Assembly: GCA_034189325.1 (NCBI GenBank)
Contig: JAXHUM010000110.1
Coordinates: 1-64,000 of the forward strand
Length of the DNA stretch: 64,000 bases
Source: JAXHUM01 sp034189325
GTDB lineage: Bacteria > Desulfobacterota > DSM-4660 > Desulfatiglandales > Desulfatiglandaceae
Direction of reading: 5' to 3'
Below, in pieces: positions 39,090 to 49,794 of this stretch (its first letter is position 1; each line of letters starts with the position of its first letter). Below the pieces are notes generated by a model. That model had not been told where the DNA came from, searched no databases, and saw nothing but the letters and a program-made list of their open reading frames with translations. The translations under genes were made by a program, and so were the position numbers.

Positions 39090-41540
39090 ATGAGCAATAA
39101 TTATCTCTGCGTACATGGGCATTTCTATCAACCGCCGAGAGAAAATCCCTGGCTCGATTTCATTGAAATGCAGCCGTCTGCCGCGCCCTATCATGACTGG
39201 AACGAGCGTATCACCCGGGAGTGTTACGGCCCGAATGTGAGGGCCCGCATCCATGACCAGCAGGGACATATCGTGAAGGCGATCAATAACTACCTCTCCA
39301 TGAGTTATGATTTTGGTCCTACCCTCCTGTCATGGATGGAAATGACCCACCCCTGGATATATCAGCAGATCCTCAATGCCCACCACGCAAGCCGAAAACG
39401 CTTTGAGGGGCATGGCAATGCCATGGCTCAGGTCTACAACCATATGATTATGCCCCTGGCATCCAAACGGGACAAGATCACGCAGATTCGATGGGGTCTT
39501 GCGGACTTCAAATACCGTTTCGGTACAGAGGCCGAAGGCATGTGGCTTGCCGAGACAGCCGTGGACAGGGAGACCCTGACGCTCATGGCACTGGAGGGGG
39601 TCAAATTCACGGTTCTCTCCCCTACACAGGCCTCTTCCGTCAGACCTCTGGCAGGCAGGGCAAAGGATCGGTCGTGGAAGGATGTTGGTGGGGGCCGTAT
39701 CGATACCACGCAGCCCTACCGTGTCCAACTTGATCGATCGGGAAAACTCTATATGGACGTCTTTTTTTACGATGCCGCCCTGTCGCGAGGCGTGGCCTAC
39801 GAGAACATCCTCTCATCGGGCGAGGCCCTTTTGTCGCGGATCAGACATGCCTTGAAGGAAGGCAAAGAAGAGCGACCCCGCCTCATAAACATCGCTACGG
39901 ATGGGGAGTCGTACGGCCATCATTTCAAGTTCGGAGATCTGGCCCTTTCCTGGCTTTTTGATCACCTTGAAATATCCAAAGACATAAACGTAACGAACTA
40001 CGCTCTATTCCTCGAACGCTTTCCTCCACAAAACGAGGTGAAACTCTTTGAGAACAGCTCCTGGAGTTGCGCACATGGTATTGAGAGATGGCGTTCCGAC
40101 TGTGGATGCAGGATCCATCATCAGGAGGGATGGAATCAGTCCTGGAGAGCTCCCCTGAGGGAAGGACTGAATTGGCTCCGAGATGAACTGGAGTCGATCT
40201 ACCTCAAACAATGCGGGAGGCTTTTGAAAGATCCCTGGGAAGCTCGAGATGGATACGTCTCTCTCTTGCTTAATCCGGATGCACGACATAAAGAGATCTT
40301 TCTCAAACGCCACGCAAGGCGGGCCTTAACAGGCGACGAAAAAATCGAGGTCCTACAACTGATCGAATCTCAACGCATGTCAATGTACATGTTTACCAGC
40401 TGCGGTTGGTTCTTTGATGAGATCTCAGGACTCGAGGCCACCCAGATCCTGAAGTATGCGGCCCGCGCCATCGATTTGGTGAAACCTTGGGCACCAAAAG
40501 ATCTCGAAAAAGGGCTCCTCCGATTTCTCAGTCTTGCCGCCAGCAATGATCCGATCTACAAAACAGGTGACGCGGTCTACAAAAAGCTCGTGATCCCTTC
40601 AAAGACAGGTCCCTCTGCAATGACGGCCAATTATGCCCTCTTGGACATGGAAATGGAATCAAAAGGGCGTCCCCCGATTCTCTCAGAGAGTGTTCGGATA
40701 GCCCGAAAACAGGATCTCCGCCTGGACAATACCCATGTCTCCCTCGGCGAGACCCTGATAGAAGAAAGCACAGGGAGAAAACATAGGAGGTTTTATACGG
40801 CCGTTCGTCGCGGCAGAACCGAGCTATGGTGTATGGCCGGAGAACCGGTCGAGGGAGTTGAGGTGGATATGGAAGAGGTTGCCAGTCAATTAAGGGATTG
40901 GTCTATAGAGGGATCGCTTGAAACGATAGAGGCCCTCTTCGCCCCCCACATGACCCGGAGCCAAAGGTTCGATTTTGACGATCTCCTTCCAGACACCCGT
41001 AAGTGGCTGTTTCACTATTGGACGGAAGAACTGAAGGATCGCATGAGGTCCCGTGTCCATGACATTTATGGGGAGCTGATTGAGATCATCTCTTTTATGG
41101 AGGAAAAGGACGAACCTACGTCCGGTGCCTCATCGACCATCTTTTGTCTTGTGCTTTATGAAGAATTCATGAAACTCATGGATGGGGGACGCGTAAAGGG
41201 TTCAGCACACCGGGATATTTTGCGCCGTTCGGCTCTCACACAGAGTGAAGTGGTCAAGAAGACGCTGGACTCGCCTGTAATCAGACAAAAGGCGCAGCAG
41301 TATCTGCGATCTGAAACAGAGAGAGTTGTCGTTGATTATGATGGAGACAGGATAAAGGACATCATCCAATTCTTGGATGTCCTTCGGGACCTAAACATAG
41401 AGGCCGACCTCTGGGAGTGCCAGAATATCTTCTATGATATGTATGGGGATCTCGGGGTTAAGACTTCTCTCAGCCCGGACCAGGTTCTTCACTACAAGAC
41501 CCTGGGAACAAGGCTGGGCTTTGCTCTGGAGGAATCATAA
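39090..41540 (+). CDS. GH57 family glycoside hydrolase with DUF3536 C-terminal domain
   Basis: An 816-residue protein. The N-terminal GH57 barrel has VHGHFYQPPRENPW, EAEGMWLAETAVDRETL (nucleophile region) and IATDGESYGHH (acid/base region). The DUF3536 part follows from about residue 330. GH57 enzymes cleave or transfer alpha-glucans; the DUF3536 subgroup has no fixed product. It precedes a second GH57 gene by one base and faces glgB-glgP-glgC, so alpha-glucan metabolism is the likely role. Confidence 0.9.
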   Translation: MSNNYLCVHGHFYQPPRENPWLDFIEMQPSAAPYHDWNERITRECYGPNVRARIHDQQGHIVKAINNYLSMSYDFGPTLLSWMEMTHPWIYQQILNAHHASRKRFEGHGNAMAQVYNHMIMPLASKRDKITQIRWGLADFKYRFGTEAEGMWLAETAVDRETLTLMALEGVKFTVLSPTQASSVRPLAGRAKDRSWKDVGGGRIDTTQPYRVQLDRSGKLYMDVFFYDAALSRGVAYENILSSGEALLSRIRHALKEGKEERPRLINIATDGESYGHHFKFGDLALSWLFDHLEISKDINVTNYALFLERFPPQNEVKLFENSSWSCAHGIERWRSDCGCRIHHQEGWNQSWRAPLREGLNWLRDELESIYLKQCGRLLKDPWEARDGYVSLLLNPDARHKEIFLKRHARRALTGDEKIEVLQLIESQRMSMYMFTSCGWFFDEISGLEATQILKYAARAIDLVKPWAPKDLEKGLLRFLSLAASNDPIYKTGDAVYKKLVIPSKTGPSAMTANYALLDMEMESKGRPPILSESVRIARKQDLRLDNTHVSLGETLIEESTGRKHRRFYTAVRRGRTELWCMAGEPVEGVEVDMEEVASQLRDWSIEGSLETIEALFAPHMTRSQRFDFDDLLPDTRKWLFHYWTEELKDRMRSRVHDIYGELIEIISFMEEKDEPTSGASSTIFCLVLYEEFMKLMDGGRVKGSAHRDILRRSALTQSEVVKKTLDSPVIRQKAQQYLRSETERVVVDYDGDRIKDIIQFLDVLRDLNIEADLWECQNIFYDMYGDLGVKTSLSPDQVLHYKTLGTRLGFALEES

Positions 41541-41541
41541 G

Positions 41542-43629
41542 ATGATCGATCTCCTGCTTGTTATTCACTGCCATCAGCCTGTAGGAAACTTCGACCACGT
41601 TTTCCAAGGGGCCCACGACAGGTGCTATCGACCTCTGCTGGACCTGTTTGAGGCCTTCAGTGATGTCAAGGCGGGTGTACATTTTTCCGGACCGCTTTTG
41701 GAGTGGATCGAAAAGCATGAACCCGACACCCTCGACCTGTTATCCGGCCTCATTTCCCAAGGTCGTCTGGAACCCCTGTCCGGGGGTTTCTTTGAACCCC
41801 TCCTTTCAACCATCCCCCTGCGGGATGTTGTGGGTCAGGTTCAAATGATGAACCACTACATAAAGGATCGATTCCATTATGAGCCAAACGGCTTCTGGCT
41901 GACCGAACGGGTCTGGGATCCGGGACTTCCATCGGCACTGGAAGGCACGGGCATGCAATACACAATAGTAGACGACACCCATTTCTTTTATGCCGGTCTT
42001 CAGCCTCATGAGATCTACGGACACTATTTGACGGAAAAAGAGGGACGGCCCTTGCATCTTTTGGCCACGCCCATGGAGATGAGATATCTTATTCCCTTCA
42101 AGCCTGTGGGGGATGTCCTGGGCCATTTGAAAACGATGCATGACGCGGGCCATCGGGTGGCTGTTTACGGAGATGATGGTGAGAAATTCGGTCAATGGCC
42201 GGGCACCTATGAGTGGGTGATAGAGAAAGGCTGGCTCAAGGATTTTTTCTCCGCAGTCACCGAAAATCGGGACTGGCTCCGAACCCTTCTGCCATGGGAA
42301 TTCATTTCATCCACGCCCCCTTCGGGAAGGATCTACCTGCCGATGGCCTCTTACGAGGAGATGACAGAGTGGGCCTTGCCAACGCTCCAGGGCCGCCAGC
42401 TTAACGAGATGGTGTCTTCACTCAAAACAGAGGGGCGTTGGGAGAGATGGAGGCCCTTTGTGAGGGGCGGGATATGGGATAACTTCCTGGTCAAGTATGA
42501 CGAGTCAAACCGAATGCACAAGAAGATGCTCTATCTGAGCGAGCGGGTCTCACCAAACACAGAGGCTCAAGAATATCTGTGGCGGGCCCAATGCAATTGC
42601 GCATACTGGCATGGTGTGTTCGGCGGTCTCTATTTGGGACACTTGCGGCGGGCAATCTATGAAAACCTCATCAGGGCCCAGGCATGTCAGTCTGGGAATA
42701 CTCGTAGAGGCGTCCAGTTAATGAGACTCGATGTCGATAGGGATGGTTTTGACGAGATCCTCATCCAGGCCCCTCATGTCTCTCTGGGGTTCGAACCTCA
42801 TAAAGGGGGCGGGCTTTTTGAAATCTCTCTCCTGAGCCATGCCCTCAACCTATGCGATACCCTCACCCGTCGACAAGAACTCTACCATGATCATTTCAAT
42901 GATACTGTCGGATCGGTCAATCATGGGAACGACGAAGGCATAGCATCGATTCATGATATCATAGATGCCGGACAACAAGACTTGAAACACCTTCTGATCT
43001 TTGACTCGTACACACGGGCCTCTCTCCTCGACCATTTCCTGGGGAAGGAGACGAGGGTTGAGGATTACGCCGAAAACAGCTATTCCGAGCTGGGGGATTT
43101 TATCAAGGGATCTTATAATGTGGAAGAGGCCTCCTCCGCACAGGGAAGGGCCCTTGTAAAGCTCAGCCGGACAGGGGCGGTCAATTCCTCCACCATAACG
43201 ATCACGAAGACTGTTCAACTCGAAGATAAGCCGCGGTTATGGATTGATCATGAACTTGCCTGTCACGGACCCGGCGTCCTCTCCACACTCTACGGGTGTG
43301 AGTATAATCTGACCCTCTATTCGGATACAGACCCTGAAAGGTACTATGCCTTTCCCGAACGCGGCGCCCGACGGGAGATCACGGAGACCGGGGTTGAGGA
43401 CAATATCAGACAATTCGAGCTGTTCAATGGCCCGGACCGTCTTCGCACTGTTTTTCGCTTTCCCCGCCCCGTAACAATCTGGTTCTACCCTCTTATGTCG
43501 GTCTCCAAATCGGAGAAGGGGTTTGATCGAACCTACCAGGGGTCGAGTATCCTGTTTGTGCTCCCGTTGGAACTCAAACCAGGAGAAAAAGCCGGTTTCA
43601 AGACGGAGTTGGAATTTATCGACCTTTAG
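41542..43629 (+). CDS. GH57 alpha-amylase / 4-alpha-glucanotransferase
   Basis: The start at 41542 follows GGAGG; an upstream in-frame Met at 41434 overlaps the previous gene. The 695-residue enzyme has the GH57 core (LLLVIHCHQPVGNFDH, FWLTERVWDPGLP with the nucleophile Glu, and YGDDGEKFGQWP with the acid/base Asp), then DUF1925 and DUF1926 beta domains as in Thermococcus 4-alpha-glucanotransferase. It should remodel maltodextrins or glycogen chains. Its stop is nine bases from the convergent glgB stop. Confidence 0.9.
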   Translation: MIDLLLVIHCHQPVGNFDHVFQGAHDRCYRPLLDLFEAFSDVKAGVHFSGPLLEWIEKHEPDTLDLLSGLISQGRLEPLSGGFFEPLLSTIPLRDVVGQVQMMNHYIKDRFHYEPNGFWLTERVWDPGLPSALEGTGMQYTIVDDTHFFYAGLQPHEIYGHYLTEKEGRPLHLLATPMEMRYLIPFKPVGDVLGHLKTMHDAGHRVAVYGDDGEKFGQWPGTYEWVIEKGWLKDFFSAVTENRDWLRTLLPWEFISSTPPSGRIYLPMASYEEMTEWALPTLQGRQLNEMVSSLKTEGRWERWRPFVRGGIWDNFLVKYDESNRMHKKMLYLSERVSPNTEAQEYLWRAQCNCAYWHGVFGGLYLGHLRRAIYENLIRAQACQSGNTRRGVQLMRLDVDRDGFDEILIQAPHVSLGFEPHKGGGLFEISLLSHALNLCDTLTRRQELYHDHFNDTVGSVNHGNDEGIASIHDIIDAGQQDLKHLLIFDSYTRASLLDHFLGKETRVEDYAENSYSELGDFIKGSYNVEEASSAQGRALVKLSRTGAVNSSTITITKTVQLEDKPRLWIDHELACHGPGVLSTLYGCEYNLTLYSDTDPERYYAFPERGARREITETGVEDNIRQFELFNGPDRLRTVFRFPRPVTIWFYPLMSVSKSEKGFDRTYQGSSILFVLPLELKPGEKAGFKTELEFIDL

Positions 43630-43638
43630 ACAATACCC

Positions 43639-45924
43639 TCACTCGGCCGCAGGCTTGAGAATAAGCATACTCAGGGGAGGGAGTCGAAGATTGAGGGAGT
43701 AAGGTTGTCCATGCCATGGGATAGGCTCCGCAGGGATACCTCCCTCTAAACCGATATTGGATCCGCCGTAAACAGCGGCGTCTGAATTGATCAACTCCCT
43801 GTAAAAACCGGGACGGGGCGCGCCGATCCGGTAACCCAACCTCGGTACAGGCGTGAAATTAAAGACAAAGACAAGGGGCTGTTCCTGAGATTTTCCCCTC
43901 CGTATGAAAGATACGATCATGGAATCGGTATCACGAAAATCGATCCACTCAAAGCCTTCCGGTTGAAAATCCTGTTCAAACAGGGCCGGTTCAGACAGAT
44001 AGGTTCGGTTGAGATCCCTGACAAATTGCTGCAATTGCCGGTGAGGCCCATACTCAAGAAGGCTCCAATCCAGGCCCTCATCGTGATTCCACTCAGACCA
44101 TTGGCCGAACTCGCCGCCCATGAAGAGCATCTTTTTACCTGGTTCCCCATACATATATCCCAAGAGAAGACGAAGATTGGCAGTCTTCTGCCAGTCATCT
44201 CCAGGCATTTTGGAGAGGAGGGAGGCCTTTCCATGGACCACTTCATCGTGTGAAAGAGGAAGAATGAAGTTTTCATGAAAGGCATAGAGGAGAGCGAAGG
44301 TCAGGTAATCCATGTGATAACGGCGATGGATCGGGTCTTTGGACATGAAGGTCAGCATATCGTGCATCCAGCCCATATTCCACTTGAACATGAAGCCCAG
44401 TCCCCCAAGATAGACCGGTCTGGACACGCCCGGCCAGGCTGTCGACTCCTCGGCAATGGTGACAACACCTGGAAATTTCTCATACACCTTCTGATTGAAT
44501 TCCTTCAGGAATTGAATGCCTTCAAGGTTCTCCCGGCCGCCGAATCTGTTAGGTATCCATTCCCCCTCTTCCCGTGAATAATCCAGGTACAGTATGGATG
44601 CCACCGCATCCACACGGAGGCCGTCAAAATGATACTTGTCCAACCAGAACAGGGCATTGGCTATGAGGAAATTCCGGACTTCATTGCGGCCGTAATTGAA
44701 GACGAGCGTATCCCATTCCTTATGGACTCCCTGCCGGGGATCGGCATGTTCATACAGATGGGTCCCATCAAAATATTCAAGTCCATGGGCATCCCGGGGA
44801 AAGTGGCCCGGCACCCAGTCAAGGATAACGCCGATCCCCTCGCCATGGCACCTGTCGACAAGATACATCAGGTCCTCGGGGGTTCCGTAACGAGAGGTGG
44901 GAGCGTAGAAGCCTGTAACCTGATATCCCCAGGAGGCATCAAAGGGATGCTCGGTAAGAGGAAGGAACTCGATATAGTTGAATCCCATATCCTTCACATA
45001 GGAAACCAGTTCCTCCGCCGCCTCTCTGTAAGTGAGCCAGGAGCTTTTGTCATCCCCCTTTCGTCGCCATGACCCCAGATGCACTTCGTAAATAGCCATG
45101 GGTCGGGCAAGAGGATCCTCTTTTTCCCTGGCCCTGATCCACTCATCATCATTCCATACAAAATCGCCCGGATCGTGGGTCACCGAGGCTGTTCCGGGCC
45201 GTTTTTCAAGGAGGAAGGCAAAGGGGTCGCTTTTCAGAAGAAGCGTTCCGTTTGCGGTTCGAATTTCATACTTGTAGAGCAGGCCCGGGCCAAGATGGGG
45301 AACGAACAACTCCCATACGCCGGAGGTCCCCCTCGATCGCATCTGATGACGTAGACCATTCCACTGGTTGAATTCTCCCACGACACTGACTCGGACAGCG
45401 GAAGGGGCCCAGACGGCAAAGAGGGTCCCGAAGATTCCCTGATGCGTTATTCCATGAGCCCCGAGCTTATCATAGATGTTGTAATGCTTCCCCTCGCCTA
45501 TAAGATAAAGGTCAACGTCGGCGAGAACGGGCAGAAAAGCGTAGCAGTCGTAAAACAGGACAGATACGCCATGGCCGAAATCGACCTTAAGACGATAGGG
45601 GTATATGTCTCTTTGGCCGGGTATCAATGCCTCGAAAAGACCCTGTTGATCGATCAACTCGGCAGAGACCTCTTGATCGGAAACAATATCCAGCACCTTC
45701 ATTGACCTCGCCCCGGGCAAAAGGGCCCGGATCACCGTGGCAGGGCCTCTTTCGCCCGCCACGGGATGAGCCCCTAAACAGACAAAAGGATCATGCCATT
45801 CGCCCCTGACAAGCCTTTTTAATTCATCAGACATGAAACCTCTGCTGAAAACCCCCGGCCTCACCGGCTGTGCCGGCTTTTGTTCCTCTTTTTTCACAGA
45901 AGGTTCAGATTTTATGATGCCCAT
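43639..45924 (-). CDS. glgB: 1,4-alpha-glucan branching enzyme
   Basis: A 761-residue GH13 enzyme with an N-terminal GlgB domain and CBM48 (FAVWAPSAVRVSVVGEFNQWN). Catalytic regions: FDGLRVDAVASILY (nucleophile Asp), TIAEESTAWPGV (acid/base Glu), and LPLSHDEVVHG (stabilising Asp). It makes alpha-1,6 branches in glycogen. The frame begins at 45924, overlapping glgP by 13 bases; a second Met at 45834 (MSDELKR) matches the usual family start, so the first 30 residues could be an added tail or leader. Confidence 0.95.
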   Translation of the reverse strand: MGIIKSEPSVKKEEQKPAQPVRPGVFSRGFMSDELKRLVRGEWHDPFVCLGAHPVAGERGPATVIRALLPGARSMKVLDIVSDQEVSAELIDQQGLFEALIPGQRDIYPYRLKVDFGHGVSVLFYDCYAFLPVLADVDLYLIGEGKHYNIYDKLGAHGITHQGIFGTLFAVWAPSAVRVSVVGEFNQWNGLRHQMRSRGTSGVWELFVPHLGPGLLYKYEIRTANGTLLLKSDPFAFLLEKRPGTASVTHDPGDFVWNDDEWIRAREKEDPLARPMAIYEVHLGSWRRKGDDKSSWLTYREAAEELVSYVKDMGFNYIEFLPLTEHPFDASWGYQVTGFYAPTSRYGTPEDLMYLVDRCHGEGIGVILDWVPGHFPRDAHGLEYFDGTHLYEHADPRQGVHKEWDTLVFNYGRNEVRNFLIANALFWLDKYHFDGLRVDAVASILYLDYSREEGEWIPNRFGGRENLEGIQFLKEFNQKVYEKFPGVVTIAEESTAWPGVSRPVYLGGLGFMFKWNMGWMHDMLTFMSKDPIHRRYHMDYLTFALLYAFHENFILPLSHDEVVHGKASLLSKMPGDDWQKTANLRLLLGYMYGEPGKKMLFMGGEFGQWSEWNHDEGLDWSLLEYGPHRQLQQFVRDLNRTYLSEPALFEQDFQPEGFEWIDFRDTDSMIVSFIRRGKSQEQPLVFVFNFTPVPRLGYRIGAPRPGFYRELINSDAAVYGGSNIGLEGGIPAEPIPWHGQPYSLNLRLPPLSMLILKPAAE

Positions 45925-48467
45925 GTGACCAGCCCCATCATAAACCGGTTCTCCAGCCTTTTTTTGCTGGGCATCACGCGAACCGTATACCCAAAACGGC
46001 CTGTCTTGGAACAGGTAATTTTTCCCTGGTACGTAAAGAGACCATCGGTGGAACCGACAAGGTCAAGAAGGGCCGTGTCCCTTTCAACAAAGTCACCATG
46101 TTGATCCAGTTTACCAAAATAGGCCTCCACGCTCACATCCTCCGGGGACAAACCGCCGAGGCGAATCTTGGCCTCTATTTCCAGGTCTTGTCCCACGGGA
46201 ATTTCCACGCCCTCGCTTGAGGGCACTTCCTCAACTTTCACATCTTGCCAGCCTGTCATGAGCTTCTGACGCCAAACAGCTAAGTTGTTCGCTCCTGTAA
46301 AATCGTTTTCACACAATGACGTAAAGCGTCTGGAGCAGGGGAGATAGTAACGGCTCGTGTATTCCTGAACCATCCTGTGAGAATTATAAACAGGGGCCAG
46401 ATACCTGAGTCCCGCCTTCATCTTTTCCACCCAACCTCTCGAAATACCGTCACTCCCCTTTTGGTAAAACAGGGGGACCACCTCCTTTTCCAGAAGATTG
46501 TACAGGTCCCTGCCTTCGATATCATCCTGAGCGCTTTGATCACTGTAGACTTCTCCATGACCCAGGGCCCAGCCGAACCGACTGTCATAACCCTCATCCC
46601 ACCATCCATCCAAAACGCTCAGGTTTAAAGACCCATTGGCCAGGGCCTTCATGCCGCTGGTCCCACAGGCCTCCAGAGGACGGCGAGGCGTATTCAACCA
46701 GACGTCGGTCCCGGTGACCAGACGTTCCGCCACATACATGTTGTAGTCTTCTATAAAAACGATGGATTTACGAAATCTTCGCTGGCCGGCCAAATGAATA
46801 ACGGTCTTTATGAATTCCTTTCCCTCGTTGTCCTGGGGATGGGCCTTCCCGGCAATGATAATCTGGATCGGGTGTTCCGGATCATTGACAATGCGATCAA
46901 GACGGTCTGGATCTCTGAAGAGGAGCGTACCTCTTTTGTATGTGGCAAACCTCCTGGCAATGCCTATGGTCAGGACTTCGGGGCTCAGGGTTTCTCTGGC
47001 GGACTGTATTTCAGCGGTAGAGGCACCTCGCTGTCTCAACTGATCTGCCAGACGACGACGGGTAAAAGCAACCAGACCCTCCCGGCATCTCTCATGGGCC
47101 CGCCACAGTTCCGTCGCCGGTATCTGTTCGACCTGGTCCCAGACACGCTTGCTATCCGGATCCTCAGCCCAATGAGGACCAAGATGCCGGTTTAAGAGAA
47201 TGGCCATTTCATCCGATATCCATGTAGGCACATGGATTCCATTGGTAATATGCTCAATCGGGACATCCTCAACCGGGTGCTTCGACCAAATACCCTGCCA
47301 CATATGCCGTGCGACCTTTCCATGGAGTCGGCTGACACCATTTGTGTGGGCCGAAAGCCGAAGTGCGAGGGCTGTCATATCAAAAGTTTCCGATTCATCC
47401 CGTGGATCCATTCGTCCGTAACCCAGCAACACTTTGAAATTAATCCCCAGTTCCTTGGAGTAATCCTCGAAGTATGATTGGACGAGACCCGGATCAAAAA
47501 CATCGTTACCAGCAGGCACCGGGGTATGGGTCGTAAAAACGGTACTTGCCAACACGATCTCCCGGGCCGCGTCAAAAGACAATCCCTTTTCCTTTCTGAG
47601 AATATTGATCCGTTCCAGGGCGGAAAATGCCGAGTGACCTTCATTCATGTGTATAACCGTCGGATTAATTCCCAAAAGTTTCAAGGCCCTCACCCCCCCG
47701 ATGCCTAACACGATTTCCTGTCTGAGCCTCATCTCCCGATCTCCTCCATAAAGCTGGCCGGTGGTCTTGCGAATATCGGGAGGGTTGTCCCCGGTGTTTG
47801 TGTCAAGCATGAACAGAGATATTCTTCCCACGTTGATCCGCCATATGAGGACACGGACCGGTTCGCCTCGAAACTCAACAGTAACACTCAGGGGTTGACC
47901 GGTCTCATCCCGCATGAGCGTTACAGGCATATTGTCGAAGTCATTCACCGGATATGTTTCCATCTGCCATCCGTCGGAACTGAGGTATTGGCTGAAATAA
48001 CCTTCCTGATAAAGCAGCCCCACACCCACGAGAGGGAGATTCAGATCGCTGGAGGATTTCAAATGATCCCCCGCCAGGATGCCAAGGCCGCCTGAGTATA
48101 TGGGCAGGCACTCTGACAAGCCGAATTCAGCTGAGAAATAGGCGACCTGAAAAATCGTTTGGGGAGAATAATCCATGGTACGTATTCTAGGCTCTGAGAG
48201 GTAGCGTTCAAAATCCTGACCGACCCGTTCAAGCTGCGATAGGAAGCTCTGCTCACGAGACAGATCATCAAGGCGTTCCTGATTGATAAGGCCCAGCATC
48301 AAGACAGGGTTCCTCTTGCACTCCAACCAGAGCCCGGGATCCATCCGCTGAAATATATCCTGGATCTCGGCATCCCAGCTAAAAATAAGGTTATGGGCCA
48401 AGTGCCTGAGAATCTCAAGACTGGGCGGAAGGTTGGGCACGACATTGAATTTTCCTTTGGGTTTCAT
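45912..48467 (-). CDS. glgP: Alpha-glucan (glycogen) phosphorylase
   Basis: An 851-residue phosphorylase of the short bacterial/archaeal type with an N-terminal DUF3417 region (LIFSWDAEIQDIFQRMDP). The PLP site is EACGTSGMKALANG; IGIARRFATYKRGTLL and IIIAGKAHPQDNEGK bind phosphate and sugar. It releases glucose-1-phosphate from glycogen. It lies 40 bases after glgC, and the glgB start overlaps its stop, so all three form one operon. Confidence 0.95.
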   Translation of the reverse strand: MKPKGKFNVVPNLPPSLEILRHLAHNLIFSWDAEIQDIFQRMDPGLWLECKRNPVLMLGLINQERLDDLSREQSFLSQLERVGQDFERYLSEPRIRTMDYSPQTIFQVAYFSAEFGLSECLPIYSGGLGILAGDHLKSSSDLNLPLVGVGLLYQEGYFSQYLSSDGWQMETYPVNDFDNMPVTLMRDETGQPLSVTVEFRGEPVRVLIWRINVGRISLFMLDTNTGDNPPDIRKTTGQLYGGDREMRLRQEIVLGIGGVRALKLLGINPTVIHMNEGHSAFSALERINILRKEKGLSFDAAREIVLASTVFTTHTPVPAGNDVFDPGLVQSYFEDYSKELGINFKVLLGYGRMDPRDESETFDMTALALRLSAHTNGVSRLHGKVARHMWQGIWSKHPVEDVPIEHITNGIHVPTWISDEMAILLNRHLGPHWAEDPDSKRVWDQVEQIPATELWRAHERCREGLVAFTRRRLADQLRQRGASTAEIQSARETLSPEVLTIGIARRFATYKRGTLLFRDPDRLDRIVNDPEHPIQIIIAGKAHPQDNEGKEFIKTVIHLAGQRRFRKSIVFIEDYNMYVAERLVTGTDVWLNTPRRPLEACGTSGMKALANGSLNLSVLDGWWDEGYDSRFGWALGHGEVYSDQSAQDDIEGRDLYNLLEKEVVPLFYQKGSDGISRGWVEKMKAGLRYLAPVYNSHRMVQEYTSRYYLPCSRRFTSLCENDFTGANNLAVWRQKLMTGWQDVKVEEVPSSEGVEIPVGQDLEIEAKIRLGGLSPEDVSVEAYFGKLDQHGDFVERDTALLDLVGSTDGLFTYQGKITCSKTGRFGYTVRVMPSKKRLENRFMMGLVTWAS

Positions 48468-48507
48468 GAAATCACCTGTATGGAGAATAAAATGTTAGGA
48501 GGGTCTC

Positions 48508-49776
48508 CTAGAAGTCTTCCTTAGTCACAACGGTAACACCTCGGGAGGTGACGGTGAAACGGTCTCTATCTCTGCCCGGACTGACTCCGATCTCGGTGTA
48601 GGGAGGAATTTGGACCCCTTCTGCAATAATCGCCTTTTTGATTGTGCAATAACGACCTATCACTACGTTTTCCATGATGACGGATTCATCTACCGTGGTC
48701 CAACTCTGAATAAAGACATTGTAAGAAATCACACTGTTGCGGACCTTGGCACCGCTGAGGATCGATCCGTGTGCCACCAGAGAATCCAGGGCAAGGCCCG
48801 CCCTGGCACCTGCGCCGTATCCCTGGGCAAAAACGGTTTTCGCCGGTGGGTATTGCCTTTGAAAGGTCCGTATGGGCCAATGACGTCCATACAAATTAAA
48901 ATAAGGATCCACACCGGTTAAGTCCATATTGGCGTTCCAATAGGCGTTGAGGGTTCCTACGTCTCTCCAATAACCTGAATCTCTTGTTTTATCAACATAT
49001 TCTTCATAACGGACCCCCTGTTCGTCAGTAAAGATATGCACATCACGAATCTTGTTCTCTCGTCGATAGGGATAGGCAAAGACGCGGTGAGTTTTCAAAA
49101 TATCGGGGAGAATATGTTTGCCGAAATCAGGTCTCAAATCTTTTTTGAGGAGTTCTAATAACACTTTCGTATTGAACATATAGACTCCCATGGAAGCCAG
49201 GACATGAGAGGTGTCACCAGGAATCGTAACGGGAGTCTCGGGCTTTTCATGAAAAGCCTTGACCCGGAAGTCTTTATCGACCTGAAGGACTCCATAATTT
49301 TTGGCGCTTTCTTTGCCCAGCTCAATTACCGAAATGGTGACGTCGGCATTATGGGCATCATGATAGTATTTGAGTTTTGCATAATTCATTTTGTAAACAT
49401 GATCCCCAGATAGGACAAGGATATGTTCCGGTGGATTATCTTCAATCATGTGGATGTTCTGCCTGATTGAATCGGCGGTCCCCTCATACCAGCGCTCACC
49501 TGCCATCATTTGAGGGGGGGCAATCTTGAGATAATGACCCAGATCAGGACTGAATATGTTCCATCCTCCCTCCAGGTGCTGCATGAGGGTCTGGGACTTG
49601 TATTGAGGAAGGACAATCATCTTGTAAATACCGGAATTGATACAGTTGGAGAGGGTAAGATCGATCAGTAAATAGATCCCTCCAAAAGGGATAGCCGGCT
49701 TGGAGCGATGCTTTGTCAGGGGCATGAGTCTCTCGCCTTTGCCGCCGGCCATGATGACTGCAAGTGTGTTCTTCAT
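48508..49776 (-). CDS. glgC: Glucose-1-phosphate adenylyltransferase
   Basis: Start chosen at 49776 (MKNTLAVIMAGG) with AGGA eight bases upstream; an in-frame GTG at 49794 is possible. The 422-residue enzyme has the nucleotidyltransferase signature GGKGERLMPLTKHRSKPAIPFGG, FSPDLGHYLKIAPPQ, YEGTADSIRQNI, GDHVYKMNY, and a C-terminal left-handed beta-helix. It makes ADP-glucose, the first committed step in glycogen synthesis, and is probably allosterically controlled. It is first of the glgC-glgP-glgB operon. Confidence 0.95.
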   Translation of the reverse strand: MKNTLAVIMAGGKGERLMPLTKHRSKPAIPFGGIYLLIDLTLSNCINSGIYKMIVLPQYKSQTLMQHLEGGWNIFSPDLGHYLKIAPPQMMAGERWYEGTADSIRQNIHMIEDNPPEHILVLSGDHVYKMNYAKLKYYHDAHNADVTISVIELGKESAKNYGVLQVDKDFRVKAFHEKPETPVTIPGDTSHVLASMGVYMFNTKVLLELLKKDLRPDFGKHILPDILKTHRVFAYPYRRENKIRDVHIFTDEQGVRYEEYVDKTRDSGYWRDVGTLNAYWNANMDLTGVDPYFNLYGRHWPIRTFQRQYPPAKTVFAQGYGAGARAGLALDSLVAHGSILSGAKVRNSVISYNVFIQSWTTVDESVIMENVVIGRYCTIKKAIIAEGVQIPPYTEIGVSPGRDRDRFTVTSRGVTVVTKEDF

Positions 49777-49794
49777 TTGTTCAATCCTGCTCAC

